A stretch of 64,000 nt of DNA. Origin: Pseudoxanthomonas koreensis_A. Its GTDB lineage: Bacteria > Pseudomonadota > Gammaproteobacteria > Xanthomonadales > Xanthomonadaceae. Positions 18,001 through 26,000 of the stretch are shown here, one piece after another (the first letter of the stretch is position 1; each line of letters starts with the position of its first letter). The notes beneath the pieces were generated by a model that did not search any database, had not been told where the DNA came from, and was given only the letters and a program-made list of their open reading frames with translations. A program made the position numbers and the translations under genes. Location: assembly GCF_041890415.1 (NCBI RefSeq), contig NZ_CP169056.1, forward strand, positions 2,790,001-2,854,000, in the 5' to 3' direction.

Positions 18001-20195
18001 TTGCTGAAGCTGCAATTCAGGGCGCTGGTGCCGGCGGTGATCGTGGCCGGGCAACCGCTGGCGCCGGCTACGCCGCCACGGGTGACGGTGACCTGGATGT
18101 CCGGGGTGATGAAGCTCTGTGCGGGCGCACCGGGCGCGGTGACGTTGAGGATGCCTGGCAGGTTGTCGGTGAGGTTGAGGGTCGGGATGCGTCGCTGGCT
18201 CGCGTTCGTGGCCAGGTCCGGGGTGGCGACGGTGATCCGCCAGTGCATCTGGTTGTCGGTCGCGGCCAGGATCGGTGCGTCGGCCACCAGGTCGTGCCAG
18301 GCGATGTTGTCGACCGAGGATTCCTTGACGATGTCCACCGCTGCATAGCCGGAGACCACCGGCGTGGCCACCAGGCTGTCGCCGGCACCGGCGCAGTCGT
18401 TGTTGCCGTTGGGATTGGGGTCGGCCGGCAAAGGACCACCGCCGCCGAGCATGTTCAGTGCAGTGGCACCGGTGCAGGCCCAGTTGCTCAGGGTCACCGG
18501 AGCGCCGACGGCATCGATGGTGGTGGTGAAGGCAACCTGGCGCGAGGCGCCGACCGCCAGCGCACCGGCGACGGTGCTGGTGCAGACGATCTCCTTGGTA
18601 CGACCATCGTTGGTGTACGGCGGATGGTTGGCCACGCCCGGGGAGACCGCGCAGCTCCAGCCCGGGGTGGAGCCGGACACCGTGACCACGTCGCCGGCCA
18701 CTTCCTCCGGGCGGACGTAGTCCACGACCCGCAACGGGTTGGCGCCGGTGTCGTAGGTGGCCGCCGCCAGGCTGCCGACGTCGTTGGTCACGGTCAGGGT
18801 GGTGGTGATCGCGGTACCCGGTGCCCGCGGACCGCTGCCGGGCGACTTGCTCTTGGCCAGGCGCAGGTCGGCAAACGGCTCGGCGACCTGGTAGGGCAGC
18901 AGGATGGCGTTGTTGCCCGGGTTGGATTCGGCCATGCCCGCAGGCGGCGCGACCACCACCGGGAAGTTGCCGGCGGTGGCGGCGGCCGGCATGGTCAACG
19001 GCAGGGTGAAGCCCTGGGTGGCGCCGCTGGCGACCGCACCGGTGGTGCAGGTGACCCGGGTGCCGCTGACGGTGGTGGCGCCGACGGTCAGTGAGCCCGG
19101 TGCCTGGCTGCAGCCCGGTGGCAGAGCGCCGAGCACGAAACCGGCCGGGATGACGGTGTCGATGGTGCCGCCGGTAGCGGCCAGCGGGCCGTTGTTGCGA
19201 TAGGTCAGGACCAGGTCCTGGCTGCCGTTGACCGGCTGGTAGGTGCTGGGGAAGCTGCCCTGCGCCTGCAGGTCGGTACCCGGCAGGGCGTTGTAGTTGA
19301 CCAGGGCCAGGTTGTTGCCGGTGTCGCGGTCGAAGTAGCTGGTGTTGCCCGAGGCGATCGCCGCTTCGTTGGTGAAGGTGCCGTTGGCGTTCTGGGTGCC
19401 GGTGACGGTGATCGTGCTGGCGTTGAGCTGGGCGGGGGTGAACGGGCCGCTGTAGGTGCAGGTCAGGGTGCGGGTGCTGTTGGCGTTGGCAACCGTGTTG
19501 CAGCTGGGGGTCAGCCCGGAGAAGGTGCGGCTGGTGAGGGTGAAGTGCGAGGCGTTGCCGGGCAGGTTGTCGGTCACCACCACCGTGGCACCGGCGGGCA
19601 CGTTGTTGCCGCCGGCGGCGATGTCCGGCGAGAGCACGAACACCACCGGGCTGCCGGCCACCGCGTCGCCGGCCGGCGTGGTCTTGGCCTTGCCGACGGT
19701 CAGGTCGCCACTGTTGCGGACGTTGGCCGAGACCGACGCTGCGGTCGGGATGGGCGTGTTGTTGCCGGTCGCGGTCAGGTTGAAGCCGCCAACCGCTGCA
19801 CCGACCAGGTCGACGCTGACGTTGCCGCTGGCGCCCACGCCGCCGTCCGGAACCACGCAGGTGACGACCCGGGTCCCGCCGTCGTAGCTGCAGCCGCCCG
19901 GCAGGGTGCCGAGCACCACGTCGAGCTGGGCCGGGATCGCCAGGGTGAAGCTGTCGCCGCTGCCGGCCTGCACCCGCGACCAGTTGACGGTCGCCGGCAC
20001 GGTCAGGCCCATGCCGATGTCCGGGGGCAGGTTGACCGAGTTCGGGACGATGCCCGCCTGCGCGGCCAGCGGCGCCAGTGCGGCCAGCAGGACCAAGATG
20101 CGGGCGCGGATCGCGCCGATTCGACCATGCGACATGCGCGCAGGCGAAAGGCTGCCCTGCGCCGTGGCCGGCGCCCTGTCGTGCTGCTTGTCCAC
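12036..20195 (-). CDS. giant exported DUF11 / SdrD-B repeat protein
   Basis: 2719 residues from a GTG at 20193-20195 preceded by GGGGA with six-base spacing. An ATG at 20135 directly before the signal peptide is the alternative, but it lacks a Shine-Dalgarno. A hydrophobic signal core (ILVLLAALAPLAAQAG) follows a long basic N-region. Residues about 60-1320 carry repeated DUF11-type domains (for example DLGVAKTTLTAGPVDVGQ; TFTVRNAGPS-like cores). Six tandem SdrD-B/Cna-B-like units follow (about 1323-2080, each with a D-x-N-D-N-G-x-x-D-x-G-E-x-G-I-x-G-V core), then three more DUF11 domains and a seventh SdrD-B-like unit (about 2550). The C-terminal 70 residues are Pro/Gln-rich and low-complexity, with no LPXTG, barrel or RTX signal. 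The Asp/Asn-rich cores suggest calcium binding. First gene of a three-gene overlapping operon. Probably a surface-exposed stalk or adhesin; no function is demonstrated. Confidence 0.85.
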   Translation of the reverse strand: MDKQHDRAPATAQGSLSPARMSHGRIGAIRARILVLLAALAPLAAQAGIVPNSVNLPPDIGMGLTVPATVNWSRVQAGSGDSFTLAIPAQLDVVLGTLPGGCSYDGGTRVVTCVVPDGGVGASGNVSVDLVGAAVGGFNLTATGNNTPIPTAASVSANVRNSGDLTVGKAKTTPAGDAVAGSPVVFVLSPDIAAGGNNVPAGATVVVTDNLPGNASHFTLTSRTFSGLTPSCNTVANANSTRTLTCTYSGPFTPAQLNASTITVTGTQNANGTFTNEAAIASGNTSYFDRDTGNNLALVNYNALPGTDLQAQGSFPSTYQPVNGSQDLVLTYRNNGPLAATGGTIDTVIPAGFVLGALPPGCSQAPGSLTVGATTVSGTRVTCTTGAVASGATQGFTLPLTMPAAATAGNFPVVVAPPAGMAESNPGNNAILLPYQVAEPFADLRLAKSKSPGSGPRAPGTAITTTLTVTNDVGSLAAATYDTGANPLRVVDYVRPEEVAGDVVTVSGSTPGWSCAVSPGVANHPPYTNDGRTKEIVCTSTVAGALAVGASRQVAFTTTIDAVGAPVTLSNWACTGATALNMLGGGGPLPADPNPNGNNDCAGAGDSLVATPVVSGYAAVDIVKESSVDNIAWHDLVADAPILAATDNQMHWRITVATPDLATNASQRRIPTLNLTDNLPGILNVTAPGAPAQSFITPDIQVTVTRGGVAGASGCPATITAGTSALNCSFSNVDPGETIVIGLDVSRPLLGSAARLTNTATLTSPNAILSGTMSDDAAVDVEPRLDVAMTTKTVVPATPKVGEIVQFTLTAQNLGPGVIPAGDFTIVDDLFTGTPTLATPAYEFESATPSNAALMTCSTSAQPGDITRVSCVNTQPVQRYQVRTVTVRARIKKPSGSLGAAGSVLYPAASNTAWVELGAAHCEYRTETSTVPVGVSTACDDAAALSNNQRSVTFPVEVPAIDLQQAKTAVFPGGQTQFLLGDTLRYRFTVRNAGPSRAEEIVMTDILDPIPAGFSFALVDSGTTAPKNLNSGGPDAGFAFVAKNVSCSQPGGANSNVVCQLDPALGQSWLDAGQMVRFELELTMTGTATGPVVFGNRAYVCADETNVYESSGRCDPDPAQAANNLASVNNTIFPTADLGVAKTTLTAGPVDVGQPVQYQVVLTNNGTGTVQKMRLVDVLPPGFEWLDSGVHLPTAVATGATLSGPLSVAAAAPPAGTDNVCWISAGPASVTAPAQRQTVTCDLGSTTGPGEGFATGNTVTVSLWARPVPGVYDGSAAAPFSVDRLNDAEVQPGRDATGNEVSIDSNPANNTDDSPIQVAAAARLGGRVFFDPNDNGDVDPGDTGIAGVTLTLTGTDAHGNAVSLTTTSNAAGDYQFVGLPPSDAAGYTIEQAQPAAYDNGQPQPNTPRPVRNGASVNTSAAGGAYAVANTATTSTIAGIVLANGADAVQFDFPEYQGVSLSGFVFADYTRDDVFDIATLDTPIPGASVELLVWDPVAAGYVPLDGGTVQLTGADGSYRFEGLRPSATYALRQLLPAGYLNLPSAIAPGQIAGVPCSPACQVQTGAAGDAAATDRIYDIQLVAGNGTQFNFGETVPVSVSGVVFFDTDNDGSQNVLADVGIDGVEIRLSGTDDLGNPVNDTTTTAADGSFSFDNLRPGTYTLTEPTQPVGTINGITTAGSVGGTPSGTATPVATVPSAIATIDLTAPGSASIDNLFAEIPTNSSIIGQVWMDADDDGLIDAGEQGIRGVSVRLDGVDAAGNVVSLTTTTDAIGRYAFTNLAPGTYTVTEPVQPLGTINGETVAGNIAGTVTGTATPRSTVPSAVAGIVLGVNQHSVENNFGEIPVESSISGVVWLDLNDNGVIDPGEQGIPGVTIRLNGIDAAGNAVTREIVTDALGAYRFGGLLPGNYTVTEPEQPPGTSNGQTVAGSVGGTATPVTNPVSRISGILLGPNQHSTANNFGEIGGGVIAGRVYNDRNDNGQVDPGETGIPGVEVVLTGTDDTGAQVRISTVTDREGRYRFDGLRPGTYTVTEPTQPPQTLNGLTTPGSLGGDATPKSTTPSAISGIVLPPGGESLENNFGEIGDTPDMRVSKSVTPAVLYTGTQASYSVVVRNAGQAASSGQYVVSDRLPTGVVLAGVPGGEGWNCTGDTGASDFTCRSDAVLAAGATSTVISVAVRVGAAAGEAGMVHNAVLVEGGGEPEPALPTAGERNAFDNRVPELPVCDPAITHNACRLPSEVVVAWPDVVVSKSADTQVFTVGEPASYTIRVRNIGERATDADYRVEDRLPAGIVLAAAPAGDGWTCTGAAGATRLECISNRELAAGESHPGTIRVPVDVLPEALGDGPVNNAVVVAGGGEDSPRTPTPGERDTFEQRPHELDECDPAISQNLCRVPNEVLPAQEAAVLSIAKRGDRSVAEIGDMVLYTIDIRHVSGGGLRQVDVLDRLPRGFTYIGGSARVDGVAIADPTGTPGPLLVFDAGPLPAQGQKTLSYRLRVGVGADQGNGVNRARAHGCQRVGSCMEGAAPLPGSVPSNTAEYRVIVRGGVFASEGCVLGKIFVDCNRNHVQDHEELGIPGVRMYFEDGTWMVSDSEGNYSYCGLPPNSHTLKVDPSTLPAGARLTTSSNRNLGDADSLFIDLKNGELHRADFIEGSCSNPVLEQVKARRTQGEVRAPETEPGQPALRFESKSARSPQQATDSANQRPIVDPRPVTPAAGRQEAQP
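13955..16225 (-). repeat. six tandem SdrD-B-like coding units
   Basis: Inside the giant surface protein gene, six units of about 115-135 codons follow each other, starting near 16220, 15820, 15410, 15030, 14655 and 14310 (minus strand). Each opens with a G-x-V-x-x-D-x-N-x-D-G core and closes with F/L-x-E-x. The last four are most alike: their unit ends repeat TYTVTEP or TYTLTEP, and three end in NNFGEI, suggesting recent duplication. A seventh, divergent unit stands alone near 12400-12545. Confidence 0.8.
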
Positions 20196-20287
20196 GCTGA
20201 TTCCCCTTGGCCCGCACGCACCCGGCACGTTCCGGGGCAGGCATGATTCGAAACCGCCGCGCACGGGACGAAGGCCCATGCACACGT

Positions 20288-20307
20288 CCGCGGCCTGATG
20301 GCCGCGG
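20288..20307. repeat. perfect 8-bp inverted repeat upstream of the surface operon
   Basis: CCGCGGCC, loop TGAT, GGCCGCGG. It lies 93 bp upstream of the giant-protein start and 86 bp beyond the regulator's stop. There is no T-run on either side, so it is not a standard intrinsic terminator. It could be a leader hairpin, a processing site or a protein-binding palindrome. Confidence 0.6.
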
Positions 20308-20392
20308 CTGCGAGGGGATTGTTGGCAGGCCGGGGCGCAAGGTCAGTAGCGGAAACTTGCGTTCGCTCACCGATGCTCAAACCCGGTGCGAC

Positions 20393-21136
20393 TCAGCCGG
20401 GGTCGGGTACCCACAGGTAGCCGGCACCGCGCACCGCCCGCACCGGCAGCGGCGAGCCTGCGAGCCGGCGCACGCGCGCACGCAGGCGATGGACCAGCAC
20501 TTCCAGCCGGTGCGGGTCGAAATCCCACGGGTCCGAGGTGATGCGGGAGATCAGCATTTCCCGGTCGACCGCCTGCCCGGGCGTGGAGATCAGCGTCTCG
20601 AGGAAGGCGCGTTCGGCCGCGCCCAGGTCCAGCATGCTGCCGTCGGGGGCCTGCAGTTGCCAGCCGCCGGCCTGCAGGCGCCAGCCCGTGGCCTGCGCAA
20701 GTGGGGTGGTTCCGGTGTCGGCGGCCGGCACTTCCAGCCGCCGGCGCAGGGAGGCCATCGCCGCGACCAGCACGCCCAGATCCACCGGCTTGACCAGGTA
20801 CAGGTCGGCGCCGTCCTCCAGCCCGCGCGCCATGTCGCGTGCGCCGCCGCGGCCGGTCAGCATCACGATGCCCACCTGCGATGCCTGGCGCAGGTGCGCG
20901 GCCACCGAGTAGCCATCCTCGCCCGGCAGCATCAGGTCCAGCAGCACGATGTCGCAGGGGTGGACCGACAGGTGCCGGTAGAGCGCCTCGGCGCTGGGCA
21001 ACCCGGCCACCGCGGCGCCATGGTCGGACAGTTCGGCCACGAGCAGGTGCCGCAACTCAGGATCGTCCTCCACCACCGCTATGCGCAGGCCCGTCAGCGC
21101 CGTGTCGTCGATGGCCTGTTCCAGAGACTGGTCCAA
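20393..21136 (-). CDS. OmpR/PhoB-family response regulator (orphan)
   Basis: 247 residues from a probable TTG start at 21134-21136 preceded by GGGAAG. No ATG or GTG fits the conserved N-terminus (LRIAVVEDDPELRHLL) better. The receiver domain spans about 16-130, with the acidic pair EDD, phospho-acceptor Asp in VLLDLMLPGEDG and Lys in LVKPVD. A C-terminal winged helix (about 155-245) ends in the typical RAVRGAGYLW. No kinase gene is adjacent. It lies just upstream of, and codirectional with, the giant surface protein operon, and divergent from tamA; regulation of either neighbour is a reasonable inference but not shown. The start codon is the uncertain part. Confidence 0.9.
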   Translation of the reverse strand: MDQSLEQAIDDTALTGLRIAVVEDDPELRHLLVAELSDHGAAVAGLPSAEALYRHLSVHPCDIVLLDLMLPGEDGYSVAAHLRQASQVGIVMLTGRGGARDMARGLEDGADLYLVKPVDLGVLVAAMASLRRRLEVPAADTGTTPLAQATGWRLQAGGWQLQAPDGSMLDLGAAERAFLETLISTPGQAVDREMLISRITSDPWDFDPHRLEVLVHRLRARVRRLAGSPLPVRAVRGAGYLWVPDPG

Positions 21137-21235
21137 TACCGCTTCCCGGGAGATATTTTCACACCGTCTTGATGCTAGCACGCAGCCATGCGCGCGCTTC
21201 AGCCCGCGTCGCATGTGTTTCGGTATGCTGCGCCG

Positions 21236-23029
21236 ATGCTGCCAGGCCCCCTTGTCCGCAACTGTGCCGCCCTGCTGGTCCTGGCCACCTGCTGCGCCCC
21301 TGCGCTGGCACGCGGCACCATCGAACGGATCCACATCGTGGGCCTGGATGCGGACGCCGACGAGCCGATCGAACAGAACGTGCGCATCTCTCTGTCGCTG
21401 TCCGATGCGGTGGGCAAGCCGCAGGGCGAATCGCGCCTGGAATACCTGCTGCTGCGCGCGGAGAAGGAGGCGCGGCAGGCGCTGGAACCGTTCGGCTACT
21501 ACTCCCCGACCATCGAGGTGGAGGCACCGCGCGGCGACGAGGAATCCTTCACCGTCACCGTTCGCATCGACAAGGGCGAGCCGGTACGCGTGCACGACGC
21601 GCACGTGGCCCTCATCGGCCCGGCCAGTGGCGACCGCTACATGCGCGAGGAGGTGGAGGCCTTCCGCCCGCGCGAAGGCGAGCTGTTCGAGCACCAGGTG
21701 TACGAAGCCAGCAAGGACGGCATCACCCGCCGCCTGGCCGAGCGCGGCTACTTCGACGCGGACTTCATGCAGCGCCAGGTGCGCGTGACCCGCGCCGCCG
21801 GCACCGCCGACATCGAACTGGTGTGGGACAGCGGCGCCCGCTACGACATGGGGCCCACCACCTTCCACCAGGATTACTTCCGCCCCGGCCTGCTGGACAA
21901 GCTGGTCACCTGGGAGGAAGGCAGCTACTTCCACCAGGGCAAGCTGGACCGGCTGCGCGAATCGCTGGTGCGGCTGGACTACTTCGGCGCGATCGACATC
22001 CAGGCCCATCCGGACCGCGCCACCGAGGACTACCGGGTGCCGGTGGACGTGAACCTGGTGCTGGCGCGGCGCAACGTCTACAGCGCCGGCCTCAGTTACG
22101 GCACCGAAAGCGGCACCGGCGTGCGCCTGGGCGTGGAGCGGCGCTACGTCAACGACAAGGGCCACAAGCTCAACTGGGACGTGGACTGGGCGCAGAAGCG
22201 CAAGAGCTTCCTTACCCAGTACCGGGTGCCGGCCTTCGCCTGGCTGGATGGCTGGTACGGGCTCTCGCTGGGTGCATACGACGAGCAGACCGACTACATC
22301 GACCTGCGCAACGCCAAGCTGGTGGCCAGCCGCAGCGGCGAGCTCAACGAGCAGTGGACCCTGGTGGCATCGCTCAACGCCCTGCGCGAGCGGTGGAGCT
22401 ACGACATGGACCTGGACACCGGCCAGCGCCTGTACGCATACGCCACCCTGATGTACCCGGAGCTGGCCGCCACCTACGTGGGCGTGGACGACCGCCTGTT
22501 TCCGCGCCGCGGGGTCAGTGTCAACCTGTCCCTGCGCGGCGGCGTGGAGGGTGCCGGCTCCGATGCCACCTTCGGCCAGGCATGGGCCAACGCCACCTGG
22601 TACAAGGCGATTGCCGAAAACGACCGCCTGATCGTGCGTGGCGAAGCCGGCACCACCTGGACCGACGCGCTGGTGGCGATGCCCCCGAGCCTGCGCTTTT
22701 TCGCCGGTGGCGACCGCAGCATCCGCGGCTACGCCTGGCGCGAAGTGGGCCCGCGCACGCCGCCGCCGGACAACTATGCCCTGGGCGCCAAACACGTCGT
22801 CACCGCCTCGGTGGAGTACGAGCGTTACTTCGGCGGCGGCCCGTGGGGGGCGGCGGTATTCGTCGATGCCGGCGACGCCTTCGATGACCGCTTCAAGGCG
22901 CGCGTGGGCGTGGGCGTGGGCCTGCGCTGGATCTCGCCCGTCGGCCCGGTGCGGGTGGACCTGGCCCACGGCCTGGATGACGCCGACTCGCAGTTCCAGG
23001 TGTACCTGAGCCTGGGGGCGAACCTGTGA
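21236..23029 (+). CDS. tamA: TamA, Omp85-family outer-membrane assembly protein
   Basis: 597 residues: a signal peptide (ends near PALARG), three POTRA-like domains (about 25-265) and an Omp85 16-strand barrel. The barrel carries the family's conserved RGY motif (FFAGGDRSIRGYAWRE) and a C-terminal closing strand ending in a polar residue. With TamB it forms the translocation and assembly module linking inner and outer membranes, involved in inserting some barrel proteins and in lipid transport. The ATG at 21236 begins the signal peptide; an upstream in-frame ATG at 21188 is less likely. A TATGCT at 21224-21229, seven bases before the ATG, would give a leaderless mRNA. tamB overlaps by GTGA. 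Confidence 0.95.
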   Translation: MLPGPLVRNCAALLVLATCCAPALARGTIERIHIVGLDADADEPIEQNVRISLSLSDAVGKPQGESRLEYLLLRAEKEARQALEPFGYYSPTIEVEAPRGDEESFTVTVRIDKGEPVRVHDAHVALIGPASGDRYMREEVEAFRPREGELFEHQVYEASKDGITRRLAERGYFDADFMQRQVRVTRAAGTADIELVWDSGARYDMGPTTFHQDYFRPGLLDKLVTWEEGSYFHQGKLDRLRESLVRLDYFGAIDIQAHPDRATEDYRVPVDVNLVLARRNVYSAGLSYGTESGTGVRLGVERRYVNDKGHKLNWDVDWAQKRKSFLTQYRVPAFAWLDGWYGLSLGAYDEQTDYIDLRNAKLVASRSGELNEQWTLVASLNALRERWSYDMDLDTGQRLYAYATLMYPELAATYVGVDDRLFPRRGVSVNLSLRGGVEGAGSDATFGQAWANATWYKAIAENDRLIVRGEAGTTWTDALVAMPPSLRFFAGGDRSIRGYAWREVGPRTPPPDNYALGAKHVVTASVEYERYFGGGPWGAAVFVDAGDAFDDRFKARVGVGVGLRWISPVGPVRVDLAHGLDDADSQFQVYLSLGANL

Positions 23030-26000
23030 GTACCCCGGACCCTGCGCCGGGCACCGCGCCAGCGCCCGCGCCGCGGCGGCCGCGCTTCTACCGGCGACGC
23101 CGGTTCTGGGCATGGTCGGGGCTGGCTGCGCTGGCCGCGGCGGTGGCCGGCGCGACCCTGTTGTACTGGCTGCTGCAGACGGTGGCCGGGCGCGACGTGC
23201 TGTTGGCGCAGATCGTCTCGCGGCTGCCGGTGGACGCTTCGCTCAGCTGGGAACGCGCCGAAGGCCCGCTGGCCGGGCCGCTGACCCTGCACCAGCTGGA
23301 TTTCCGCTACCAGGACTACCGCTTCACCGCGCGCCGCGCCTATCTGGACCCGGACATCCGGCCGCTGCTCGGGCGGCGCCTGCGGCTGGATGCCTTCGTG
23401 CTCGAGGACGCCACCCTCGACCTTGCGCCCAGCGACGAACCCTTCGAGCTGCCGCGCTGGCCCGACGTGCTGCCAGCCATCGAAATGCCGCTGGCGATCC
23501 AGGCCGACACCCTGGTGGTGGACGGACTGCGGGTGAGCAGCGGCGGCGAGCCGGTGATCGACATCCGCCGCCTGCGTGGCGGCATCGACATCGCCAATGG
23601 CCGGCTGCACGCAGAGCACCTGCAGGCGCACACCGACCTGGGGCTGTTCGCGGTGCATGGCCATTACCTGCCGGCCGAGGACTACCGCAGCGACCTGGAG
23701 GCGACCGCGGTATTCCCGGCTGCGCGTGGCCGCAGCGCGGCACGGGTGGGCCTGATCGCGCGCGGCGACCTGTCGCGGATGGACGTGGCCATCGGCGGGC
23801 GCGCGCCGGAACCGCTGCGCGCCACCCTGCGCCTGTCCGGGCGCCGCGATGCACCGCGCTGGCGCCTGCACGCGCACAGCGATGGCCTGGACCCGGCCCT
23901 GTTCACCGGCGGCGAGCCGATCGAGCAGGCGCCCGCGTTCGAGCTGCTCGCGCAGGGCACCGGTGGCGCGGCCCAGCTGTCGGGCCGGGTACACCATGCC
24001 GGCCACGACATCGTGCTGGCACCCTCGCGCCTGCGCCTGCAGGACCAGGTGCTGGAGGTGGCGCCGCTGACCCTGAGGCTCTACGACGGCCAGCTGCGGG
24101 TGCGCGGCCATGCCGATTTCACCGACCCGGCGGATGCCCGCTTCCGCGCCTCGCTGCTGGCACGCCGGATCCTGGTGCCGGGCGCTGATGCGGCGAGCCC
24201 GGCGGTGGAGATCGAACATGCCGCCATTGGCGTAGCCGGCAGCCTGGCGCGCTGGGCCACCCACGGCGAGGCCACGCTGCGCCGCGGCGATGACGCAGCC
24301 ACCGTGCACCTGGACGTGCGCGGCGACCGGACCCACGCGCGCATCCACTCACTGCACGCACGCATGCCTGGCGGCGCGCTGGAAGCCAGCGGCCAGGCCG
24401 GGTGGTCGCCGCGCCTTGAATGGGACGTGGCGGTGGCCCTGGACGGGTTCGACCCGGGCTATTTCCTTCCTGGCTGGAATGGCCGGGTGAACGGCCGCCT
24501 GGCCAGCACCGGCCAGGCGCGCGACGCGGGCGGCTTCGACCTGGACGTGGACCTGCAGGACCTGGGCGGCCAGCTGCGCGGACGCGCGCTGGATGGCCGC
24601 GGCCACTTCGCCCTGCGCGGAAGCGACGGCCGCGGCGAGCTGGTCCTGGCGCTGGGGGCCAGCCGGCTGCGCGCACAGGGGCGCATCGCCGGCCAGCGCA
24701 TCGACGTGGAAGCGCAGGCGGCGCCGGTGCGGCTGGACGATCTGTGGCCCGATGCCGGCGGCGAACTGCAGGGCAGCGTGCAACTGGCCGGCCCGCGCAA
24801 CGCACCGGACCTGCGCGCCGACCTGCAGGGCCGCGGCCTGCGCTGGGGCGAGTGGACCGCCGCGCAGTTCTCGCTGCACGGCGCACTGCCCTGGCGTGGG
24901 CGTGGCGGCGACCTGCAACTGGAAGCGCGCGCGCTGGACGCCGGGGTCGCGGTGCAGCGGCTGGCGGTGCGCGCCCGCGGCGCCGTGGAGGACCTGCAAC
25001 TTGCACTGGAAGCGGACAGCGAGCAGGCCGCGCGGCTGGCACTGTCGGGCCTGCTGCAACGGCGTGGTGCCGGTTGGCAGGGCACCCTGGAACGGCTGCG
25101 GGTCGAACCACTGCGCGGCCAGCCGTGGGTGCTGCAGGCGCCAGCCACGTTTGCCATCGCCGGCGCGCGCGTGCGCCTGGAGCCGGCCTGCCTGGCGGTC
25201 ACCGGCAAGGACGGCGACGCTTCGCTGTGCGCGCAGGCGGACTGGCCGCGCCAGGGCCTGTCCGTCACCAGCGAGCGCCTGCCGCTGAGCCTGCTGCACC
25301 CCTGGCTGCCGCGCAACGAAGGACGCGCCCTGGTGCTGCGCGGCGACCTCAGCCTGGAGGCCGACCTGCGCCCGCAGGCCAACCGCTGGAGCGGCAAGCT
25401 GCGCCTGGCGTCGCCGGAAGGCGGCTTGCGCCTGGGCGACCGCTCGCGCCGCGAGATCATCCGCTACGACCAGTTCAGCGTCGACCTGGAATTCGACCCG
25501 CGCCGGATCAAGGCGCGCCTCGGCAGCGGCTTCCGCGGCGACGGCTACATCGACGCCACGGTCGAGACCGGCTGGGAGCCGCACTCGCCGCTGGAAGGCA
25601 ACATCTACACCTACATGTCGCGGCTGTTCTGGCTGGAGCTGCTGTCGCCGGAACTGGTGCGCCCGCGCGGCGTGGTCCGTGGCCACGTCAGCCTGCGCGG
25701 CACCCGCGGCCAGCCGGCGCTGGGCGGGCAGCTGCTGCTGGAGGACTTCGAGGGCGAGCTGCCGGTGCTGGGCCTGGCCCTGAGCGAAGGCCGCGGCAGC
25801 CTGGACGCACAGCCCGATGGCTCGGCCCGCATCTCCGCCTCGGTGCGTTCCGGCGAAGGCACGCTGGGCATGGACGGCGCGCTGTCCTGGTACGGGCAGG
25901 AGACGCCGCTGCAGTTGCACATGCACGGCCGCGACGTGCTCATCTCCGACACCGCGATGTTGCGCGCGGTGGCCGCACCGGACCTGCGCTTCGGCATGCG

